From: Paenibacillus plantiphilus
GTDB taxonomy: Bacteria; Bacillota; Bacilli; Paenibacillales; Paenibacillaceae
Assembly (NCBI RefSeq): GCF_927798095.1
Contig: NZ_CAKMMF010000024.1
Coordinates: forward strand, 1 to 64,000
Length of the DNA stretch: 64,000 nucleotides
Direction of reading: 5' to 3'
Below, piece after piece: positions 51,216 to 59,770 of this stretch. Position numbers and translations under genes: made by a program. The first letter of the stretch is position 1; each line of letters begins with the position of its first letter. The notes under the pieces are model-generated. The model was not told the DNA's origin. It ran no database searches and saw only the letters and a list, made by a program, of their open reading frames with translations.

Positions 51216-51917
51216 ATGAGTCAGCAAGAGAGAAAAGCGGTCATTATTCTAAGTGGTGGCTTGGACAGCACGACATGTATGGGATTCGCCAAGGAAGCGG
51301 GATATGAGCTGTATCCCATCACCTTTGACTATGGGCAAAGACATCGCATCGAATTGAACAATGCGCGAAGCGTTGCTCGTCATTATGGCGTGGAGGATCG
51401 GTTCAAAATCATTTCACTCGGTTTTCTGAGAGACTTTGGCGGCAGCGCATTAACCGATGATGCAATTGCGGTTCCGCGTTCCGATGGGGATGCAACGGAG
51501 CAGGAGGAGGGCGAAATTCCTGTAACGTATGTGCCTGGCAGAAACCTGCTGTTTCTGTCGATTGCTACCTCTTTCGCAGAAACGGTTGGCGCAGAAGCGA
51601 TCTATATCGGAGTCAATGCATTGGATTACAGCGGCTATCCAGACTGCCGTCCAGAATTTATCGCCAAGGTGGAAGAGGTGATGGCACTCGCTACCAAGGT
51701 TGGCGTGGAGGGAAAGCCAATATCGATCAAGACACCGCTCATTATGCTGACCAAGGCACAAATAATTCGCGAAGGCATTCGCATGGATGTGCCGTACCAG
51801 CTAACGACGTCCTGCTATAACGGGGAGGAGAAAGCTTGCGGTGAATGCGAGAGCTGCCGGCTGCGACTGAAGGGCTTCTCGGATGCGGGTATGGCAGATC
51901 CGATTGCGTATAGTTAA
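51216..51917 (+). CDS. queC: 7-cyano-7-deazaguanine synthase QueC
   Basis: A 233-residue ATP-dependent nitrile-forming enzyme that completes preQ0. The PP-loop is LSGGLDSTTCMG, and the zinc site is CYNGEEKACGECESC. A queF reductase gene is not in the window, so the end product (preQ0 or queuosine) cannot be read here. Last gene of the operon, with a terminator 9 bp later. Confidence 0.95.
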   Translation: MSQQERKAVIILSGGLDSTTCMGFAKEAGYELYPITFDYGQRHRIELNNARSVARHYGVEDRFKIISLGFLRDFGGSALTDDAIAVPRSDGDATEQEEGEIPVTYVPGRNLLFLSIATSFAETVGAEAIYIGVNALDYSGYPDCRPEFIAKVEEVMALATKVGVEGKPISIKTPLIMLTKAQIIREGIRMDVPYQLTTSCYNGEEKACGECESCRLRLKGFSDAGMADPIAYS

Positions 51918-51925
51918 TCATAAAT

Positions 51926-51977
51926 AAAGGGTTGTTCCAATAGCCTAGCCTATGCTGGCTTCATGGAACAACCCTTT
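51926..51977 (+). terminator. Intrinsic terminator after queC
   Basis: AAAGGGTTGTTCCA (51926-51939) pairs with TGGAACAACCCTTT (51964-51977); a second small stem fills the loop. Confidence 0.85.
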
Positions 51978-52035
51978 GTTGTTGCAGCAATGGCAGGGCT
52001 AAAATCCCTCATTGCTATACATACATGAGCGTTGC

Positions 52036-53238
52036 TTATACGGACACATTGCGCTTGGAAGCTTCGTCATGGGAACGGCTGCGGCTCTTCTGCATCGATG
52101 GATGCAGGGAAACCTTGTTCTTGCCTGTCGTCTTGGACTTGTACATCGCTTCATCGGCTTGCTTGACGATCTCTTCAACCGAGCTGCCCTCGCGGGAAAT
52201 ACTGACCCCGACGCTAATGGTCACCATCGTCTCCAGCTCGACGCGACTGCGGATCGTTTCTGCGACTTCCTCCGGCTTGATGCCAGGCGCAGCAACGAGG
52301 CCGAGAAGCTCTTCGCCGCCATATCGTCCGGCAGCGCCGATTCCGGCTGTCTCTTCTTTAATAATATCGGCAACCTGCTTGAGGACGCCGTCTGCCTTAT
52401 GATGACCTTGTGTATCGTTGAGCTTCTTGAAATTGTCGATATCGCAAAATATTATGGCGATTCGCTTATGTTCGCGAAGCATGACTTCGGACTTCTTGTT
52501 GAAGTGCCGTCTATTGTACAGGCTGGTCAGCCCATCTGTTATTGAAGATTGGAAGGTCATAACCAGACGTTCTATCACCCATTCGAACAGCAGCAGGAAC
52601 AGCAGTGTATAATAAACAAGCGGGAGCAGATGACTGAGAATGACGAGCATCGGCACTTGACCATGGAACACATAAGCGTCCGTCAAATTGGACAATTGGT
52701 AGACAAAATAGACAATGAGGCTGGCCGAGTAGCTGAAGCGCTGGTCGATTCCGCGCAGGTTCAGAAGAATGGCGAACGTAAGCGCCAATCCATAGAAATC
52801 AAGCGCGAGCATCGGCAGCTTGCTGTCGCTCACGGGCTGTTGCAGCAGCTCGGGCATAAACGCGAGCTGGGCGCCAGCAACTGCGAAGACGCCGATTGCC
52901 ATCACTAGAAAAGGCAGACCCTTCAATCTTGTTGAAGGCTGAGTATACAATTTCATAAACACAAAGTTTATAATAATAAAGGTAAGCAGCTCTGCCAGTG
53001 AATAGAACAGATGCAAGTATGGAGATTGGGATAAGCCCGGGAATGCCGTGCTTACAATCGCGCCTTGCTGCAGGATGACAAAGGGCAGCACAATAATGAG
53101 CAGGCGGTATAGCTTGTTTCTGCGGTAGCTCTTGTAAAGCCGAATCGACATAAACAGCATGAGTACGAGAATGGTAATTACGGATGCAGATGCGAATATT
53201 TGTCCGGTTGGACCGGCCAGCCATTGTACAATCGTCAT
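52036..53238 (-). CDS. Membrane-bound diguanylate cyclase (GGDEF variant GGEEL)
   Basis: A 400-residue protein. About seven N-terminal helices (1-220) form a membrane sensor, followed by a GGDEF domain (about 230-375): DGLTSLYNRRHF, IFCDIDNFKKLND, RYGGEELLGLV, and the late ADEAMYKSKTTGKN. The signature is GGEEL rather than GGDEF or GGEEF; Leu at the last position is unusual but the metal- and GTP-contacting residues are intact. It probably makes c-di-GMP. TAGGTGG before ATG 53238 sets the start. Confidence 0.88.
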   Translation of the reverse strand: MTIVQWLAGPTGQIFASASVITILVLMLFMSIRLYKSYRRNKLYRLLIIVLPFVILQQGAIVSTAFPGLSQSPYLHLFYSLAELLTFIIINFVFMKLYTQPSTRLKGLPFLVMAIGVFAVAGAQLAFMPELLQQPVSDSKLPMLALDFYGLALTFAILLNLRGIDQRFSYSASLIVYFVYQLSNLTDAYVFHGQVPMLVILSHLLPLVYYTLLFLLLFEWVIERLVMTFQSSITDGLTSLYNRRHFNKKSEVMLREHKRIAIIFCDIDNFKKLNDTQGHHKADGVLKQVADIIKEETAGIGAAGRYGGEELLGLVAAPGIKPEEVAETIRSRVELETMVTISVGVSISREGSSVEEIVKQADEAMYKSKTTGKNKVSLHPSMQKSRSRSHDEASKRNVSV

Positions 53239-53287
53239 GTTTCGACCACCTATAAGAAGTAGATTCACAGATTCGAAGGAATAGATA

Positions 53288-53359
53288 GAGTTGCTTTACA
53301 GAAACATATGTTCCAGCAAAGATGGGACTCATCGAGTTGCTTTACAGAAACATATGTTC
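53288..53359. repeat. Two 26-bp direct repeats, each with a palindrome
   Basis: GAGTTGCTTTACAG then AAACATATGTTC occurs at 53288-53313 and 53334-53359, 46 bp apart, with no mismatch. Each repeat has a GAACATATGTTC-like palindrome with one inserted A. They lie between the divergent diguanylate cyclase and glycosyltransferase genes, so they are candidate operators; a LexA site is a poor match. Confidence 0.75.
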
Positions 53360-53443
53360 TAGTATATCATGTTTCTGGCAGGAACGAAAAGGTTATCGTT
53401 ACCAAGCCGCATTTTCGCTGAAAATGCTTTAGGAGGTAGAGCT

Positions 53444-54586
53444 TTGAATATTTTACAGGCGTTATTCTTCCCCCCGGAACAGCCGGGCGGCGTATCTTCG
53501 ATGATTCCGTATATTCAGGAGCGATTCAATAAATTGGGGTGGCCGATGGAGTTGTTTTCCTTGCCCAAACGGGTCAGAGGGAAGGGCCACGAGGAGCTCC
53601 TGTTTCAAACATTCGATGTTAGCGAGTTCGCGGGCAATCCGATTATCGATAAATATTTGCAGACCTTCCGCGATTATATATGGTGGACCAAGCTCAGGAT
53701 GGGGAAGAGCTACGACCTCATTCATGCGCATCATCCGATTCCGGCGCTCGTTATGAAGCAGCTGTATCCCGACACACCGCTTGTCATGACGATTCACTCC
53801 AGCTATGAACGGGAATTGATTCTCAATGCGAAAATATCCGAGGGCGGACAAGAGCATCGCTTCCTTACCTCGCTTTATGGAGAGCTGGAGGCCAAGTGCG
53901 ACCGGATATTGACGGTTTCGAATTCCTTCCTGCACTATATGAGCCCGTATTTGCAGCAGCCTCAAGCGGTTGCGGTCATTCCGAACGGGTTCGACGAGAA
54001 GCGATTCAAGCCGATCTCTCATGAGAATGAAGTGATTCAATTTATTACGGTATGCCGGCTGGTCCCTGCAAAAGGGCTTGACGTTCTGCTGCATGCCTGT
54101 GCGGAGCTGAAGCGCCGGGGACATGCTTTTGTCCTTCATATTATTGGAGACGGGCCGATCCGCACAGAGCTGGAGCAGCTCGCTATATCGCTGGATCTGT
54201 ATGATGAAATTATTTTCTACGGCTATATGCTTCATCCCGAGGAATTTATGCCGTTCTTCGATATATTCGTGCTGCCGTCCCGTGCGGAGGCATTCGGATC
54301 GGTGTTCGCGGAAGCGGCGCTTTGCTGGCTCGCTCTTGTAGGTACGGATGTCGGCGGAATATCGGAGCAGATTGACGACGGGGTCAACGGTTTGCTTGTG
54401 CCGCCGGAGAATGCTGCAGCGCTGTGCGATGCGCTCGAAACGCTGGTGACAGACCCGACCTACCGTTATAACCTGGCAAGAGCTGCATGGAATAAGGCGA
54501 AGAAGGCCTACTCGCTCAGCCGTGTCATATCGCAGCTGAAGCAGGTCTATTCGGAGTTTCAAGCCGCATCGCCAACGAAGGAGTAG
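53444..54586 (+). CDS. Glycosyltransferase family 4
   Basis: A 380-residue GT-B fold glycosyltransferase. The N-terminal sequence NILQALFFPPEQPGGV is typical of GT4; the C-terminal half carries FITVCRLVPAKGLDVLLHA, LHIIGDGPIRTEL and the donor motif EAFGSVFAEAALCWLALVGT. It probably transfers a nucleotide-sugar residue in cell-surface polysaccharide or lipid synthesis. TTG 53444 follows AGGAGG by 7 bases. The yhaO-like gene starts 17 bp later. Confidence 0.88.
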   Translation: MNILQALFFPPEQPGGVSSMIPYIQERFNKLGWPMELFSLPKRVRGKGHEELLFQTFDVSEFAGNPIIDKYLQTFRDYIWWTKLRMGKSYDLIHAHHPIPALVMKQLYPDTPLVMTIHSSYERELILNAKISEGGQEHRFLTSLYGELEAKCDRILTVSNSFLHYMSPYLQQPQAVAVIPNGFDEKRFKPISHENEVIQFITVCRLVPAKGLDVLLHACAELKRRGHAFVLHIIGDGPIRTELEQLAISLDLYDEIIFYGYMLHPEEFMPFFDIFVLPSRAEAFGSVFAEAALCWLALVGTDVGGISEQIDDGVNGLLVPPENAAALCDALETLVTDPTYRYNLARAAWNKAKKAYSLSRVISQLKQVYSEFQAASPTKE

Positions 54587-54603
54587 AGAGGGAGGAGAAT
54601 GGC

Positions 54604-56100
54604 ATGGGGACCGGTTTTCGTTTCATTCATGCGGCTGATCTGCATGTAGACAGTCCGTTTCGGGGGCTGTCGGAGGTTCCGCCGCCTCTGCGCGAGGCGC
54701 TCCTGGCTTCGACGTTTGCTGCTGTTCAACGTTTGACAGAGATAGCGATTTCGAGCAATGCTGATTTTGTCATCATCGCCGGTGACCTGTATGATGCTGC
54801 TGATCGTTCGCTGCGCGCGCAGCTGGCGCTGCAGCGGGAATGGAAGAAGCTGCACGCCGCTGGCGTGGGGCTTTTTGTCATTCACGGCAATCATGATCAT
54901 CTCTCCGGTGCAAGAGCGAATCTGGAGTGGCCGTCTTCGGTCAAGACATTCGGCTCTCGGGATGTGGAATGTGTTCCGGCTTACCGCAAGGATGGCGAGC
55001 TGGCGGCCTATGTTTATGGGATGTCCTATGGAACTAGGGCAGTAACGGAGAATATTGCTGCAAGGTATAAGCCTGGATCGGACGGGCCTTATCATATCGC
55101 CATTCTGCATGGCAATGTGGACGGGGATGCCGCCCATGATCCCTATGCGCCCTGCTCGCTCTCACAGCTGGCTGGGGCAGGCTTCCAATATTGGGCGCTT
55201 GGACATGTACATGGCCGCAGAGTGCTTCATACATATCCGCATATTGTATATGCGGGCAATACGCAAGGAAGGCATTCGCGGGAGTGTGGCGCAAAGGGCT
55301 GTTATATCGTCGATGTTGGCGCCGGGAATGAAACAGCTTTAACATTTGTAGCGCTTGATACTGTTCGATGGTTGGAATCGGAAGCGTCAATTGAAGGTCT
55401 GACAAATGAGCAGTCCTTGTTCGATGCGATTGAAAATTCCGTACTGGAGTCCATTGCGGAGAGCGGCGGCGGTCGTCATGTCATGATCAAGCTGCAGCTG
55501 ACTGGTCGCGGAGCGATGCATAAACGGATCACTGACACTGACTACCTGCAGCAGCTGCGGGAAGGGCTGCAGGAGAGATTGGACGATAGCGAAGCGCTGC
55601 CGAAAGGACTGCAGGAGAGATCAGGTGAGGGTGAAGCGCTGCCGGAAGGACTGCAGGAGAGATTAGGCGATAGCGAGGCGCTGCGGGAAGGACTGCAGGA
55701 GAGATTAGGCGATAGCGAGGCGCTGCGGGAAGGACTGCAGGAGAGATTGAGCGAGGGTGGTCAGGTGCGGCCAATATGCTGGATTCATGCCATTGAAGCC
55801 AATACGGGCGCTGAGCTGGATGCAGCGGCTCTTGCAAGCGAGGACAGCTTTGCGGGTGAACTGCTGCGATTGAGCATGTCTCTTGAACACGATGCGGAGG
55901 AACGGTTGAGCTTTGAGGAGGAGGCACTGGGTCCGCTAATGTCAAATCCGAGATTGCGGAAGTTAATCCGTGAGAATATGAAGCTTGCATCGGACAGATG
56001 GCTTGTGCAGGCTCGTGAATTAGTAGCGGGGCTGTTGATTGACGACTCTAGTAGTCCGTCTTCATTGGCAGGAGAGTCCTTGAAGAAAGGAGAGGGTTAA
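54604..56100 (+). CDS. SbcD/YhaO-like DNA exonuclease with 14-residue repeats
   Basis: A 498-residue metallophosphoesterase like B. subtilis YhaO. Metal motifs are ADLHVDSPF, AGDLYDAAD, GNHDH, HGNVDGD and GHVHGR in the first 230 residues; a capping region follows. Residues about 319-382 are 4.5 copies of a 14-residue repeat (42 bp) in the linker. Such enzymes pair with an SbcC-like ATPase in DNA end processing. The partner gene starts 1 bp after the stop. Confidence 0.9.
   Translation: MGTGFRFIHAADLHVDSPFRGLSEVPPPLREALLASTFAAVQRLTEIAISSNADFVIIAGDLYDAADRSLRAQLALQREWKKLHAAGVGLFVIHGNHDHLSGARANLEWPSSVKTFGSRDVECVPAYRKDGELAAYVYGMSYGTRAVTENIAARYKPGSDGPYHIAILHGNVDGDAAHDPYAPCSLSQLAGAGFQYWALGHVHGRRVLHTYPHIVYAGNTQGRHSRECGAKGCYIVDVGAGNETALTFVALDTVRWLESEASIEGLTNEQSLFDAIENSVLESIAESGGGRHVMIKLQLTGRGAMHKRITDTDYLQQLREGLQERLDDSEALPKGLQERSGEGEALPEGLQERLGDSEALREGLQERLGDSEALREGLQERLSEGGQVRPICWIHAIEANTGAELDAAALASEDSFAGELLRLSMSLEHDAEERLSFEEEALGPLMSNPRLRKLIRENMKLASDRWLVQARELVAGLLIDDSSSPSSLAGESLKKGEG
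55558..55750 (+). repeat. In-frame 42-bp minisatellite in the sbcD-like gene
   Basis: CTGCAGGAGAGA recurs at 55567, 55609, 55651, 55693 and 55735, an exact 42-bp period. Each unit encodes EGLQERLGDSEALR or a variant. Confidence 0.95.
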
Positions 56101-56101
56101 G

Positions 56102-59100
56102 ATGAGATGGGTCGGCATGCACGCAGAAGGCTTCGGCAAGCTGTATGATTCGCGGTTTCATCTGGATGCTCCCGTTACGATTATTTATGGACCGAATGAG
56201 GCGGGAAAAAGCACGACTTTAGCCTTTATCCGCACGATGCTTTACGGCTTCGCTACGCGGGCGAATGCAGTGGATCGCCAGGAGCCTGTCGCAGGAGGTC
56301 GTCATGGCGGCAGGTTGCTTTTTCGTGATGAATCCGGGAACTCTTACGTGCTGGAACGCTATGCAAACTCAGCGGGAAAGGTGACTTTAAGACGGACAGG
56401 CGAGGTTGAGGGCGCTCTTGTCAGCGATGACGTGCTGACAGGCTTGCGGAATGGTGCAGGAAGTGAGGGCAGGCTATTCCAAGTTGATGTCAAGAGTTCA
56501 AAGGGTGCAGGGCAAGCCGAGGTGCTGACTCAAGCGATGTGGGAAAAGCTTTATTTGGGCGGGGTCAATGATCGCGTATTTCGTGAGCTGTTCGCCATTA
56601 CGTTGACGGAGCTTCAAGCCATCGGGATGCTGGAAGGCGATGAACTGGGCAAACAGCTCTATCACGCCGGATGGAGCGGCGGCGGGGCAATAGCGGGAAC
56701 GGAGAAGCTGCTCGGCGGGCAGTTGGATGAGCTGTATCGGCCAAGAGGTGTCAATCAGCGGATCAATCGCTTAATTAAAGCGCTGGACGGAACAGAAGCT
56801 GCATTGCGCCAATTGGAAGACAGCATAACAGGATTTAATGAGCTGACGGACGCGCTTCGTCATTCGGAGCTTGCTTTGAGCGGGCTTGAGGACAGGCTGC
56901 CCGTTCTTCGGGAGCGGGCGCTTCTGCTGGAACGCGCTGTAGAGCTGCATCCTGTATGGGTAGAGCGTGCTGCGCTGCTGCGGGAGAAGGCCGATCTTCA
57001 CTTGAACGGTCAAGTTCCCCTGGATGCCCGCAGCCGCTGGGAAGCGCATGCCGCTGAGCGGAACCGTATTCTTGATGAAAGGGAGCGGATCAAGCTGGCG
57101 TACGGTCATGACGAGCGTGCGCTGGAGCTGCTTCAATATGATGACAGGCTGATTGCGGCTGCTTCCGAGACTGAAGGGCTTGTCTTGTCTCTGGAGAGTA
57201 TGCAAGCATTGCGATTGCAGAAGAGCGAGCTGTTTGCTGAGCAGAGAGAGCAGCTTGAAGAGCTGGAACGGCTGCTGCTGCGAATCGCTCCCAACTGGGG
57301 AGAGCGAGAGCTTCGCGCGCTGCATGTTACGATTGCTGAGCGTGAAGAGGTGCGCAAGGCGCGTATGTCGCTGTTGCAGGCGGATCGAGAGCGAGAACGG
57401 ATTGCTGCAGAGCTGCGCGCATTGAGGGACAGCACTCGTGAGCTGTCCCTTCAGCTGGAGGAGTCAGGCGGCTTGGACGAGTCAGCATTGGTTGAAGGGC
57501 AGCGCAAGGCGCGAGAGCTGGATTCGAATGCGGGGGTTCGAGGGACGACAGCAACGATAGCGATGGCACAGTCAGGCGGGGCTAGAGAATCGATAGCACT
57601 GTCAGGCAGGACTAGGGAAGCGATAGGAGAGTCAGGCAAGACTAGGGAAGCGATAGGAGAGTCAGGCGGGACTAGGGAAGCGATAGGAGAGTCAGGCAAG
57701 ACTAGGGAAGCGATAGGAGAGTCAGGCAAGACTAGGGAAGCGATAGGAGAGTCAGGTGAGATTAGAGAATCGATAGCAGAGCTGAGGGAGACAGGCGAGG
57801 CGGCCCTATGGCAAAAACAGGCACGAGGAGCGGATGTATTTGTGCTGCTGCCTGCGACGTCGAACGGGCTGCGGCATGCAGCACGGGTATTCGAGGATGC
57901 ATGGCGTGAATGGGAGCTGGAGAAGGTGCGCTCCCAGCATGGGAATGGCGAAGTCGTCACGGAGGGACGAAGCCCGGTCGTGCTGTGGGCGGCCGCAATT
58001 GCTTTGGCGGCCGCTGCGGGCTTGCTCGCTGCAGGCGGCTGGACGGTTGCTGCAGCCGCCGCAGGCGCTGCCGCGCTCGCGCTCGCTGCAGCTGCGCTGC
58101 TGCGTGCGCGGGAAGCGCGCTCCGCGCGGCCGAGCGGCGCTGTGCGCGCGGGCCGTCGCGGCAATGCGCCGCGGCGCACTGCCGGCGGCGCAGCGGCCGA
58201 GCAAGCCGCCGCCGCTGCGCAGGCGCGGCTTGCCGCAGCCGAGCGCCGCGTCGCGGCCGCGCTCGGCGCGCTCGTTCGCGAGCCGGAGGCGGCGCTCGCC
58301 GCGCTGCTCGCAAATGCAGCGGCAGATGCCGGGCCGCTCGCCGCGAACGGGCAGCGAGCGCCTTCCGCTTCGCGGGAGCAGCTGCGCGCCGCGATCGACG
58401 CGCGGCTTGACGCGCTTCGCGACAGCGAGCATGTCGCCGAGCGGCGGCAAGAGCATTTGCGCGCGCTGGCGCGGCTGCGCGCGCAAGAAGCAGCAGCGCA
58501 GGCAGCCGCAAATGAGGCGGCTTCCAGCGCTGGGGCAATCGCGCTTGCATGGCGCGATTGGCTGGCCGCACGCTCGCTCCCGTCAACACTGTCGCCAGAG
58601 GCGGCAATGGAGACCTTCGACTTGGCGGAGCAAGCGATGCAGCGTCTGCAAGCTAGAGACAGAATCGCAGTCAAGCTGGCTGTGATTGAGGCCCAGCTTG
58701 CAGCATTCGAAGCTGCTGCAAGCGAGCTTGCTGCCGCGTTCACAACCGTAACACGCGGCGCGAACGGCGATCTGGCAGCATCGCTGCGCATGCTGCAGGC
58801 GGAAGCTCGCAAGGGAGCAGAAGCAAGGCAGCGGGCGATCGAGCTTCGAGCTCGAATGACGGACCTTGCGCTGCGCAGTGATGAATGCAATGCCGTGCTG
58901 CAGCGGCTTGATACGCAGCGTGACGAATGGTATCGGCAAGCGGGGGTGGCGGATGAGTCCAGTTGGCTTGCTGCGATCATGAAGTCCGAGCGTTTGCATG
59001 AGATCAATACGGAGTGCTATCGGCTTGATGCGAAATGGACTGCGGGGATGACGGAAGCGCAGCGCGGCCAGCTTGAGAGCTGGTATGAGGAAGCGGATCA

Positions 59101-59755
59101 TGCAGTGCTAGAGCAGATGAGAGAGGCTGCCAGCAACGAGCTAAGACAAGCAGAGGCTGCCAGAACCGAATGGATTGAGACAACAGGAAGACAGCGGCAA
59201 AAGCTGGAGGCGATGCTGCAGCACAATGATCGGCAGCGGCTTATTGCAGACCGCGAGGAGAAGACAGCGGCGCTCGAAGGGCTGGTATCGCGATATGCGC
59301 TATTGTCCTTTGGCATGACGATGATACGGCGAACCAAGCGGATCATGGAGGAGCAGCGCCAGCCCGCCGTTCTTCGCGAAGCATCGCGCATGATGGAGAA
59401 AATGTCTGGAGGCAAATATATACGCATATCCGTTCCGGAGGGCGAGCAGACGATCGGGCTTGAGACGTCTGACGGATACACGGTGGACAGCAAATTTTTG
59501 AGCAGGGGTACTGCTGAGCAGTTGTACCTGGCAATGCGGTTCGCTTTGGCAGATGAGGCGGCGGTCACAGTGAATATGCCGATGATTCTTGACGATCTCT
59601 TCGTCAATTTTGACCGCTCTCGCCTGGAAGCCGTCGTTGAGGTGCTCGCCGAGCTTGCGCAGCGGCGTCAGCTCGTGCTGCTCACCTGCCATGAGCATAT
59701 CCGCGATCTGCTGATGGACAGGCTGAGCGGCGCGAAGCTGGTACATTTGGCTTGA
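56102..59755 (+). CDS. SbcC/YhaN-like ATPase with repeats and Ala-rich hydrophobic insert
   Basis: A 1217-residue AAA ATPase like YhaN. Walker A is GPNEAGKST (about 31-39), long coiled coils occupy the centre, and the signature SRGTAEQLYLAMRF with Walker B MILDDLFVNFD lies near the C-terminus. Residues about 490-559 are seven copies of a 10-residue repeat (30 bp). Residues about 625-660 are hydrophobic, Ala-rich stretches that may span the membrane as in YhaN. The 57.96-58.56 kb DNA is far richer in GC than the rest. It probably forms a complex with the YhaO-like nuclease. Confidence 0.88.
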   Translation: MRWVGMHAEGFGKLYDSRFHLDAPVTIIYGPNEAGKSTTLAFIRTMLYGFATRANAVDRQEPVAGGRHGGRLLFRDESGNSYVLERYANSAGKVTLRRTGEVEGALVSDDVLTGLRNGAGSEGRLFQVDVKSSKGAGQAEVLTQAMWEKLYLGGVNDRVFRELFAITLTELQAIGMLEGDELGKQLYHAGWSGGGAIAGTEKLLGGQLDELYRPRGVNQRINRLIKALDGTEAALRQLEDSITGFNELTDALRHSELALSGLEDRLPVLRERALLLERAVELHPVWVERAALLREKADLHLNGQVPLDARSRWEAHAAERNRILDERERIKLAYGHDERALELLQYDDRLIAAASETEGLVLSLESMQALRLQKSELFAEQREQLEELERLLLRIAPNWGERELRALHVTIAEREEVRKARMSLLQADRERERIAAELRALRDSTRELSLQLEESGGLDESALVEGQRKARELDSNAGVRGTTATIAMAQSGGARESIALSGRTREAIGESGKTREAIGESGGTREAIGESGKTREAIGESGKTREAIGESGEIRESIAELRETGEAALWQKQARGADVFVLLPATSNGLRHAARVFEDAWREWELEKVRSQHGNGEVVTEGRSPVVLWAAAIALAAAAGLLAAGGWTVAAAAAGAAALALAAAALLRAREARSARPSGAVRAGRRGNAPRRTAGGAAAEQAAAAAQARLAAAERRVAAALGALVREPEAALAALLANAAADAGPLAANGQRAPSASREQLRAAIDARLDALRDSEHVAERRQEHLRALARLRAQEAAAQAAANEAASSAGAIALAWRDWLAARSLPSTLSPEAAMETFDLAEQAMQRLQARDRIAVKLAVIEAQLAAFEAAASELAAAFTTVTRGANGDLAASLRMLQAEARKGAEARQRAIELRARMTDLALRSDECNAVLQRLDTQRDEWYRQAGVADESSWLAAIMKSERLHEINTECYRLDAKWTAGMTEAQRGQLESWYEEADHAVLEQMREAASNELRQAEAARTEWIETTGRQRQKLEAMLQHNDRQRLIADREEKTAALEGLVSRYALLSFGMTMIRRTKRIMEEQRQPAVLREASRMMEKMSGGKYIRISVPEGEQTIGLETSDGYTVDSKFLSRGTAEQLYLAMRFALADEAAVTVNMPMILDDLFVNFDRSRLEAVVEVLAELAQRRQLVLLTCHEHIRDLLMDRLSGAKLVHLA
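57571..57780 (+). repeat. In-frame 30-bp minisatellite in the sbcC-like gene
   Basis: GTCAGGC-type starts recur at 57571, 57601, 57631, 57661, 57691, 57721 and 57751, an exact 30-bp period. The core unit encodes SGKTREAIGE; the outer copies are more diverged. Confidence 0.95.
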
Positions 59756-59770
59756 TCCGAAACAATCGGA

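Noticed and set aside
53288-53359. LexA (SOS) boxes in the 26-bp repeats
   Set aside because: Only one half-site fits the Bacillus consensus; the left half lacks CGAAC. Kept as an unnamed candidate operator.
53462-54562. 366-codon reverse frame opposite the glycosyltransferase
   Set aside because: No recognisable domain, and the forward gene has the GT4 motifs and a good start signal.
57451-59007. 518-codon Ser/Ala-rich reverse frame opposite the yhaN-like gene
   Set aside because: Low-complexity mirror of the GC-rich forward sequence; the forward frame has Walker A, signature and Walker B.
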